DNA of 44,501 bases, taken from Rhodoglobus sp. (GTDB lineage: Bacteria; Actinomycetota; Actinomycetes; Actinomycetales; Microbacteriaceae). The notes beneath the pieces were generated by a model that did not search any database, was not told the DNA's origin, and saw nothing but the letters and a program-made list of their open reading frames with translations. This document shows positions 38,589-44,501 of this stretch, piece after piece (the first letter of the stretch is position 1; every line of letters starts with the position of its first letter). Made by a program: the position numbers and the translations under genes. The stretch lies in contig JAODLY010000008.1 of assembly GCA_025464445.1 (NCBI GenBank), positions 1-44,501 of the forward strand. Reading direction: 5' to 3'.

Positions 38589-39269
38589 TCACGACCTGAG
38601 AGTCAGCCAGTCGGGTTTGCCGGGCAGGTCGGTGAATGTGCGATAGACGATTGTGGACTCCGGCACGAACACCACCCAGGCGGTCAGCACGACGAGCCGC
38701 AGATCGGTCAGCAGCGACCGGTGATCGAGGTACCACATCTCGAGGGCGCCCTTGTATGGGGCGATCTTCTCCTCATAGAACGCGCGCGGGTCGACCCCCG
38801 GTTGGGACAGCAGCCGCTCCTCATCGCGGAAGACCACCGAGCCGATCCCGGTGACGCCGGGGCGGGCGTTGTAGATCGTGTCCCGCACGTGCTCAGGGTA
38901 GATGTCAAAGTCGACCTGCATCTGCGGTCGCGGGCCGACGAAGCTCATCTCCCCGGTGAGCACGTTGATGAGCTGAGGCAGCTCGTTGATCTTCGTCGCG
39001 CGCAGCACGCGGCCCACCCGCGTCACGCGGGGGTCGCCGCGCACGGTCAGGCTGCCGGTGCCGATGTTCGGGCTGTCCTTGAGCATGGTGGCGAACTTCC
39101 AGATGCCGAAAGTCGTGTTGTGGAAGCCGATGCGGCTCTGCCGGTAGAACACCTCGCCCTCACCGCTGAAACGCAGGGCGATCATGATTATCGCGAGCGG
39201 CACGATGAGGATCACGAGCGCGAGAAGCGCGAGGAGGAAGTCGAGGATTCGCTTGACCGTCAGGTACAC
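38589..39269 (-). CDS. Monotopic phosphoglycosyl transferase (PglC/WcaJ-like sugar transferase)
   Basis: 226 residues from the GTG at 39269, four bases after the dehydratase stop. This small-type bacterial sugar transferase moves a sugar phosphate from a UDP-sugar to undecaprenyl phosphate. It has one N-terminal membrane helix (about 8-33), FYRQSRIG, KINELPQLINVLTGEMSFVG with VGPRP, and RPGVTG, all family marks. It probably loads the product of the adjacent dehydratase-aminotransferase pair on the lipid carrier to start a cell-surface glycan. A long in-frame upstream extension overlaps the dehydratase and is rejected. Confidence 0.9.
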   Translation of the reverse strand: MYLTVKRILDFLLALLALVILIVPLAIIMIALRFSGEGEVFYRQSRIGFHNTTFGIWKFATMLKDSPNIGTGSLTVRGDPRVTRVGRVLRATKINELPQLINVLTGEMSFVGPRPQMQVDFDIYPEHVRDTIYNARPGVTGIGSVVFRDEERLLSQPGVDPRAFYEEKIAPYKGALEMWYLDHRSLLTDLRLVVLTAWVVFVPESTIVYRTFTDLPGKPDWLTLRS

Positions 39270-39273
39270 GCCA

Positions 39274-40494
39274 CTACATCTTCGAATCGAGGCTCTTCCC
39301 GGTTTCCACGTGGTGGAATGTGGGAACGAGCCGGGCCAGCACATCGACGATGGCTTCTTTGGGCAGTTCGGGCTGTGCGAAGAGGGCGTGCAACTCGTCG
39401 ACCGTCGAGCGGATGCCCGCGACATCCCGCACCGCGGTCGCCTTGACGACACCGAGGGCTGCGAAGCGCTGCAGGTCCACGGTCTCGTCCGCCGTGTGGA
39501 ACTCCTCGAACGGCTTCTCCCCCGAAGTGTCCGACTCGAAGTAGTACACCGGCCAGGTGGTGGCCGCCGGATCCCGGCGTGCGGCCTTCTGGCGCGCCTC
39601 CTCCTCGGTGGCGCAGCGGTCGGGTTCGTAGCCGAGCTCCGCGAGCAGCGCGTCGGCGATGGCCGCGAAGGTCAGCATCTTCGGCTCCTCGAGCCTGGGG
39701 AAGAAGATGTCGGCGGGCTCGCCCGTGATGCAGGCGAGAAGGCACAGCTCTCCACTCTCGTCGGGCGAGACGAAGTAGCGCCGCACGTCTGACGGCGCGG
39801 AGAGCGGCTGGCCCTTCGCGATGCGCTCGAGGAAGCCCGCGGGCAGGCTGCCGTTGGAGAACGCGACATTCGCGAAACGGGCTGTGGTGGCGGGCAGCAG
39901 CTCGGCGTAGGCGAGCACCGCCTCCTCCATGAGCTTCTTGGATGCCCCCATCACGTTCGCCGGATTGGCCGCCTTGTCGGTGGACACGCAGAAGAAGTGT
40001 TCGGGCGGGGAGGCCAGCAGCAGGTCGAGCAGGTGCGCGGTATTGGCGACGTTGTTCTCGAGCATCGCCTCGATCGAGTAGCGGTCCTTCTCGCTGCGCA
40101 CGTGCTTGTGGGCGGCGAAATGCGCGACGATGTCGAACGGGCCCCACGCGGCGAGCATCCGCTCGAACACCGGGTCGCCGAAACTTATCGGGTACGTGAC
40201 GAAGTCATCGGGCACGAATTGCCCGGCGGTGGAGCGCAGGTCGCGGGTCAGCTCGGTGAGCCCATTCTCACTGATGTCGACGACGCACAACCGCGACGGC
40301 TCGTACTTCAGCAGCGCCCGGATGAAGGATGCCCCGATGGTGCCGGCCCCGCCGATGACGAGCACCGACTTGCCCACGATCCCGGCGCGCAGTTGCCCGT
40401 CGTGCGCGGCAAGGTCGGCGGCGAACATGCTCTCCGAGCGGAATGTCACATGCTTCGCGATGAACTCCGGGAGCGAGAAGGACGCCGGCGTCAC
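39274..40494 (-). CDS. UDP-sugar 4,6-dehydratase-like SDR of the PglF/WbpM/CapD group
   Basis: 406 residues from a GTG that overlaps the aminotransferase stop (GTGA). The NAD fold is GGAGTIG (48-54). The active site reads STDKAANPANVMGASKK: S171, M182 and K186, the Ser-Met-Lys triad of WbpM/PglF instead of the normal Ser-Tyr-Lys. Such enzymes convert UDP-GlcNAc to the 4-keto-6-deoxy sugar. There is no membrane domain, so it is the short soluble form. The C-terminal 130 residues are less conserved. It works between the aminotransferase and sugar transferase genes. Confidence 0.87.
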   Translation of the reverse strand: MTPASFSLPEFIAKHVTFRSESMFAADLAAHDGQLRAGIVGKSVLVIGGAGTIGASFIRALLKYEPSRLCVVDISENGLTELTRDLRSTAGQFVPDDFVTYPISFGDPVFERMLAAWGPFDIVAHFAAHKHVRSEKDRYSIEAMLENNVANTAHLLDLLLASPPEHFFCVSTDKAANPANVMGASKKLMEEAVLAYAELLPATTARFANVAFSNGSLPAGFLERIAKGQPLSAPSDVRRYFVSPDESGELCLLACITGEPADIFFPRLEEPKMLTFAAIADALLAELGYEPDRCATEEEARQKAARRDPAATTWPVYYFESDTSGEKPFEEFHTADETVDLQRFAALGVVKATAVRDVAGIRSTVDELHALFAQPELPKEAIVDVLARLVPTFHHVETGKSLDSKM

Positions 40495-41702
40495 GCGGTG
40501 GCCTCGACGGCCTGCGCGACGACGTGGATCACTTCGGCGACCTGTTCCTCGGTGAGGGTGTTGTACAGCGGCAGCGTGATCTCGTTGGCATACAGCTCGT
40601 AGGTCTTCGGGTAATCGGCGATGTCATACCCGCGCTCGCGGAACAGTGTGAGCATCGCCATCGGGATGTAGTGCACGTTGACCCCGACCCCCTGCTCGGA
40701 GATCGCGGTGATGATCCTGTCGCGGCGCTGCTCGTCGGCCCCGGCGATGCGCAACAGGTAGAGGTGGGCGGACGACTCGCGCTCGGCATCCCGATAGGGG
40801 GGAAGGATGGCCCAGTCGTACTGGCCGAAGCCCTCCTGGTAGAGCTCGAACTTGTGCTTGCGGTCGGGCAGCAGTGTCGAGGTGTACTTACGGATCTGCG
40901 CGAGCCCGATGGCCGCGTTGATGTCGGGCAGGTTCACCTTGAGACCCTGGTCGATGATGTCGTAACGCCAGGCGCCTGGCACGTTCTTCTCGTACGCGCT
41001 CTTGCTCTGCCCGTTGAGTGCGAGCGCCTTGAGGAACGTGTACTCCTCATCGTTGTCGAACGGGGCCGGCAGGTTGATGCACACTGCGCCGCCCTCGCCG
41101 GTCGTGATGTTCTTCACCGAGTGCAGCGAGAAGACTGTGGCGTCGGTGAACTGTCCGTTGGGGCGGCCCCTGTATGTGGATCCGATGGAATGCGCGGCGT
41201 CGGTAACGACGAGGATGCGGCCGAGCTTCTCCTGGCGTGGCGTCGCTGGCGCGAAGAGGGCCGTGACATCCGCGGCTTCGAGCACCGCGTGGATGGCGTC
41301 GTAGTCGGCCGGCCAGCCACCCATGTCCACCGGAATGACCGCCTTGGTGCGCGGGGTGATCGCCGCCCGGATCTTCGCGGGGTCGATAGTGAAGTCGTCG
41401 AGGACATCCACCATGACCACCGTCGCACCGAGGTTCATCGCACACAGCGCGGTCGCCGAGTATGTATACGCGGGGATGATCACCTCGTCGCCCGGGCCCA
41501 CACCGAACCAGCGCAGCATGAGCATGGCGCCGGAACTCCAGGAGTTGACGCACAGCACGGGTGTGCCGGTGAGCTTGCCGATCTCGACCTCGAGCTGGCG
41601 CACCTTCGGGCCTGTCGTCAGCCAGCCGGTGTTCAGGAGTGCGTCGTTGACCTCGGCGACGACGTCGTCGTCAATTAGGGGCAGGGAGAAGGGGATGACC
41701 AT
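40491..41702 (-). CDS. DegT/DnrJ/EryC1/StrS sugar aminotransferase (PglE-like)
   Basis: 403 residues from the ATG at 41702; a TTG at 41714 is an in-frame alternative. This PLP enzyme aminates keto-sugars. The PLP lysine is K197 (FSLHSVKNITTGEGG), with D168 (VVTDAAHSIGS) contacting the pyridine nitrogen, and PAYTYSATA is a family block. A glycine- and alanine-rich insert near 150-158 (APATPRQEK) is unusual. With the dehydratase it would give a UDP-4-amino-6-deoxy sugar; no acetyltransferase gene is in the cluster. Confidence 0.9.
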   Translation of the reverse strand: MVIPFSLPLIDDDVVAEVNDALLNTGWLTTGPKVRQLEVEIGKLTGTPVLCVNSWSSGAMLMLRWFGVGPGDEVIIPAYTYSATALCAMNLGATVVMVDVLDDFTIDPAKIRAAITPRTKAVIPVDMGGWPADYDAIHAVLEAADVTALFAPATPRQEKLGRILVVTDAAHSIGSTYRGRPNGQFTDATVFSLHSVKNITTGEGGAVCINLPAPFDNDEEYTFLKALALNGQSKSAYEKNVPGAWRYDIIDQGLKVNLPDINAAIGLAQIRKYTSTLLPDRKHKFELYQEGFGQYDWAILPPYRDAERESSAHLYLLRIAGADEQRRDRIITAISEQGVGVNVHYIPMAMLTLFRERGYDIADYPKTYELYANEITLPLYNTLTEEQVAEVIHVVAQAVEATA

Positions 41703-41720
41703 GTCGCCTGCCAATCTACT

Positions 41721-43256
41721 TCACACCACCTCGACGGTGATCTGGTGCCAGCCCTCTGCGCCGTTCGGGAACGGCGAGAGCCTGTCATTGACCTGCGTCA
41801 CCCCCGACCTGTTCGTCGCCCGCACCTCGATGAGGTGTGCGCCTTTGACCGCCGTCCACTCGTAGACCCACTGGCACCAGGTGTCGATCGAGATCGGGGA
41901 CGCAAGGCGCGCGGGCACCCACCCGGTCCTGTCGATGCGCACCTCGACGCCGGCGATGCCGTCGTGCTGCGCCCACGCGACGCCCGCGATCGCGACGATG
42001 CCCTCCGGCACGAGTGCAAGGTATGCGGGCACGTCGATTCGGGATGCCACCTTCACCGGCCCCTGCTCGGCCCAGCCCCTGTCAGTCCAGTACGCGCTCT
42101 TGTCGGCGAACCGGGTGACCTCGAGCTCGACAAGCCACTTCGTTGCGGAGACGTAGCCGTACAGCCCGGCAACGACCATGCGCACCGGGAAGCCATGCTC
42201 GAGCGGCAGCGGCTCGCCGTTCATGCCGACCGCGAGCACGCCGAACCGTTCCTCGTCGAGAAGCGCCTCGAGGGGCGTGCTGGCCGTGTAGCCGTCGACG
42301 CTCTTCGAGAGCACCATGTCAGCGCCGGCCAGCGGCCCCGCGCGTTTGAGCAGCTCCCGGATCGGATAGCCGAGCCAGGTCGCGTTGCCGATGAGGTTGC
42401 CCCCGACATCGTTGGAGACGCAGGTGAGCGTCATGACCGACTCGGTCAGCGGCAGCGCCAGCAGTTCGGCGAAGGTCATCGTCACCTCGCGCTGCACCAT
42501 GCCCGTGACTTTCAGCGTCCACGCTGCGGCGTCGATCACCGGCACCTGGAGCGCGGTGTCGATGCGGTAGAAGTCCGCGTTCGCCGTGATGAGGTCGGAC
42601 ATCCCGTCGATGCGGAGGTCGGCGCCCGTCGGGATGGGCGGCGCGGGCACTGCGGGGGCCGGGAGCTTGAGGGCCTCCCGCAGCGTGTTGACAGCTGCGT
42701 TCGCCGCGTTGACCGTACGGGCCGTGATCCCCACCACGAGTGAACCGCCAGCGGTGGCGGCGAGCATTGCGAGGAACGCCCGGCGAGTGACCCGTGTTCC
42801 CGCGCGGGATCCTGTGGCGTAGGCCGCGAGGCGTCTCGCGAGGGACCTCAGCACGAGGATGCCGCAGGCGGCCCCGACGAGGGTGGGCGCGGCCCACAGC
42901 GGCGAGGCATCCGCTCGCGTGACGACAGCACCGACCGCGACCGCTGCGACGACCCCGAGCAACACGGAGCCCCACGGTGGCCGGCGGCGTTCCAGCAGCC
43001 CGACGATGACGGCGAGCACGGCCACGAGCAGGCCGAGCGCGACGAAGAGGGCGAGCTTGTCGTTGGTGCCGAACAGCGCGATCACGACGTTCTTGAACCA
43101 GCCGGGAACCAGGTCGATCACAAGCGATCCGACCCCGAACAGCGGGCTCGACGCCGGCGAGATGAACAGCGCGACAAGTTCGGCCACGGCAAGCACGACG
43201 AGGGCAGCGACGATACCGGAGAGGGCCGCCCACACGGCGACCCTGCGCGCGTTCAT
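41721..43256 (-). CDS. Membrane molybdopterin oxidoreductase (sulfite-oxidase fold), paralogue 2
   Basis: 511 residues with the same plan as the 37005-38561 gene: four N-terminal helices, twin-arginine VTRRAF (156-161), a fifth helix, then the molybdopterin domain with ligand C279 (TLTCVSNDVGGN). The catalytic part is close to paralogue 1 over long blocks (GNATWLGYPIRELLK, NGEPLPLEHGFPVRMVV), while the membrane part is less alike. The stop is 18 bases before the aminotransferase start, so it may head an operon with the three glycan genes. Substrate unknown. Confidence 0.88.
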   Translation of the reverse strand: MNARRVAVWAALSGIVAALVVLAVAELVALFISPASSPLFGVGSLVIDLVPGWFKNVVIALFGTNDKLALFVALGLLVAVLAVIVGLLERRRPPWGSVLLGVVAAVAVGAVVTRADASPLWAAPTLVGAACGILVLRSLARRLAAYATGSRAGTRVTRRAFLAMLAATAGGSLVVGITARTVNAANAAVNTLREALKLPAPAVPAPPIPTGADLRIDGMSDLITANADFYRIDTALQVPVIDAAAWTLKVTGMVQREVTMTFAELLALPLTESVMTLTCVSNDVGGNLIGNATWLGYPIRELLKRAGPLAGADMVLSKSVDGYTASTPLEALLDEERFGVLAVGMNGEPLPLEHGFPVRMVVAGLYGYVSATKWLVELEVTRFADKSAYWTDRGWAEQGPVKVASRIDVPAYLALVPEGIVAIAGVAWAQHDGIAGVEVRIDRTGWVPARLASPISIDTWCQWVYEWTAVKGAHLIEVRATNRSGVTQVNDRLSPFPNGAEGWHQITVEVV

Positions 43257-43296
43257 GGGGTCATGCTAGTCGCGGCATTCACTGCCGAGTGCCCAT

Positions 43297-44256
43297 TCAG
43301 TCGCTGACGATGCGTGCCCCGTGCACCGGCCCCGTGGCGCGCACGACGGTGAGGCGTGCCGCGCTGAGCGCGATCTGCAGTTCGAGGGCGGAGTCCAGGT
43401 CTGCGGCCAGGAACGCGACCGTGGGGCCGGAGCCGGAGATGATGCCGGCGAGCGCGCCGTTCTCCTCGCCGAGTTCGAGCACTCCGGCGAGCGATGGCTG
43501 CAGGTGGATCGCGGGAGCCTGCAGGTCGTTGTACAGGCATTCGGCAAGCATGTGCGGGTCGCCGGCACGCAGCGCCTGCAGCACGTTGGCGTCGACCGAT
43601 GGCGCGACCTGGGCGGGGAAGATGTCCTGCGCGTGACGATCCCTGTGGTTGTCGAGCTCCTGGTACACGGCGGGTGTGGACAGCCCGAAGTCGGAGACGG
43701 CGAGCACCCACTGGAACTGTCCTTTGGCGAGCGCCGGGCTGAGCTGGTCGCCGCGGCCGGTACCGATGGCCGTGCCACCGGTGAAGGCGAACGGCACGTC
43801 GGATCCCAGTTCGGCAGCGAGTTCGAGCATGTCCTCGCGTGGCAGTCCCGTGCCCCAGAGGTGGTCGCAGGCCATGAGGGTTGCCGCGGCATCCGCCGAT
43901 CCCCCGCCCATGCCGCCGGTCACGGGCACGTGCTTCTCGATCTCGAGGCGCGCACCGCCCCGGTAGCCGGTGCGCCGGGCGAGCAGGCGGGCGGCCTTGA
44001 TGGCGATGTTGGAACCGTCGGATGGCACCCGCGAGAGTTCGACGCTGCCACTCACGCTCACCGAGAAGTCGTCGGCCGGATAGGCCCGCACATCCTCGTA
44101 GAGGGACACGGCCTGGTAAGCGATAGCGACATCGTGATAGCCGTCGTCGAGCATCGAGCCGACCTTGAGGAAGACGTTGATCTTGCCAGGCGCCCTCGAG
44201 TGCACCATGCCCTGCGCGGTGCCTTGAGTGCCGCCTTTCGTGGTGCCCGAGGTCAT
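43297..44256 (-). CDS. ispE: 4-diphosphocytidyl-2-C-methyl-D-erythritol kinase
   Basis: Up to 319 residues. IspE is a GHMP kinase of the non-mevalonate isoprenoid pathway. Marks: [13 protein letters not shown], the ATP loop [18 protein letters not shown], and [13 protein letters not shown]. The ATG at 44256 gives a Gly/Thr-rich 16-residue leader; the ATG at 44208 ([11 protein letters not shown]) matches the family's usual N-terminus better, and neither has a strong ribosome site. It lies 40 bases before the second oxidoreductase gene. Confidence 0.95.
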   Translation of the reverse strand: MTSGTTKGGTQGTAQGMVHSRAPGKINVFLKVGSMLDDGYHDVAIAYQAVSLYEDVRAYPADDFSVSVSGSVELSRVPSDGSNIAIKAARLLARRTGYRGGARLEIEKHVPVTGGMGGGSADAAATLMACDHLWGTGLPREDMLELAAELGSDVPFAFTGGTAIGTGRGDQLSPALAKGQFQWVLAVSDFGLSTPAVYQELDNHRDRHAQDIFPAQVAPSVDANVLQALRAGDPHMLAECLYNDLQAPAIHLQPSLAGVLELGEENGALAGIISGSGPTVAFLAADLDSALELQIALSAARLTVVRATGPVHGARIVSD

Positions 44257-44308
44257 GCACTCAAACCTAGCCGAGCGCGCTCATCCCAATTTTCCGACCG
44301 CCCGCGTT

Positions 44309-44364
44309 CGCCACCCCGCTCCGCGCTTTGCCACCCGCTCCGCGCTCGCCACCCGCTCCGCGCT
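44309..44364. repeat. Three tandem units of 18-20 bp upstream of ispE
   Basis: Units at 44309-44328, 44329-44346 and 44347-44364 share GCCACCCGCTCCGCGCT with small changes. They end 29 bases before repeat family C copy 2. No gene is seen in 44257-44501. Confidence 0.8.
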
Positions 44365-44392
44365 CTGCGGCGGGCGACCCGCTCGCACACTC

Positions 44393-44462
44393 GCGATATC
44401 AAGGAAGTCCGCAAGTTCTTCCTTGAGATCGCTAACGTTTGGAAGGGGCGGCGGCAGGCGCG
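44393..44462. repeat. Inverted-repeat element family C, copy 2
   Basis: Arms GCGATATCAAGGAAG (44393-44407) and CTTCCTTGAGATCGC (44418-44432) pair with one mismatch around a 10-base spacer, followed by AACGTTTGGAAGG and GCAGGCGCGG as in copy 1 (34751-34827). Intergenic, upstream of ispE. Confidence 0.8.
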
Positions 44463-44501
44463 GCGTCGGGGCAGCGAAGCACTGGCTGCCGGCGGGCGGG
44501 G

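Noticed and set aside
1-44501. CRISPR array, prophage or insertion sequence
   Set aside because: No regularly spaced repeats, no phage structural or integrase genes and no transposase were found on either strand.

Overview
The window is high-GC actinobacterial DNA, most likely from the family Microbacteriaceae. The evidence is the strong GC bias at third codon positions, the mix of ATG, GTG and TTG starts, and the conserved housekeeping chain on the minus strand (ispE, an Uup-type ABC-F gene, tRNA-Gln, glmU, prs, rplY/ctc, pth, mfd). Class E (LAXTG) sorting and a molybdenum oxidoreductase with an internal twin-arginine segment also fit. The family name is inference; no 16S gene is present.

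Layout. 1-3.7 kb: a partial PHP-domain phosphatase gene, a RecQ helicase with a C-terminal phosphoribosyltransferase-like domain, and a TDT-family transporter. 3.7-8.0 kb: an accessory island of visibly lower GC. It holds a hicA-hicB toxin-antitoxin pair with its own promoter and operator, then a translationally coupled pair made of a MutT/Nudix hydrolase and a 971-residue PLD nuclease-SF2 helicase-DUF3427 protein. A 33-bp second copy of the recQ 3' end, differing only at synonymous positions, lies at 4557-4589. 8-12.2 kb: a small membrane protein, a DHA2 exporter, a CPBP protease, a GNAT enzyme, a VapBC pair and a hypothetical gene. 12.3-20.7 kb: mfd, a large secreted LAXTG-anchored protein, a cupin protein, pth and rplY. 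20.8-24.9 kb: gluconokinase, a Gfo/Idh/MocA dehydrogenase and a sugar-phosphate isomerase, divergent from gnd. 25-27.2 kb: a SnoaL-like protein and a quinone-oxidoreductase-like gene, divergent from its TetR regulator across a clear operator. 27.3-31.9 kb: a membrane protein, fadD, prs, glmU and tRNA-Gln. 32-36.7 kb: MarR, a YeiH-like transporter, a cation-diffusion facilitator and the ABC-F protein. 37-43.3 kb: two paralogous membrane molybdopterin oxidoreductases enclosing a three-gene bacillosamine-like glycan-initiation cluster. The window ends with ispE and a repeat.

How the genes work together. GntK makes 6-phosphogluconate, which Gnd converts to ribulose 5-phosphate, and Prs makes PRPP from ribose 5-phosphate. 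The SMK-type dehydratase, the aminotransferase and the phosphoglycosyl transferase can build and load an amino-deoxy sugar on a lipid carrier. The MutT-helicase pair is the best candidate for an incompletely described system; a defence role is inferred from architecture, coupling and island context.

The window also carries several repeat families not explained by genes: REP-like units placed in frame in RecQ, Mfd and ABC-F linkers; two copies of a 48-bp palindromic element; two copies of an inverted repeat of about 70 bp with a conserved tail; and a strongly over-represented heptamer, GGATGCC, that is absent from the island.
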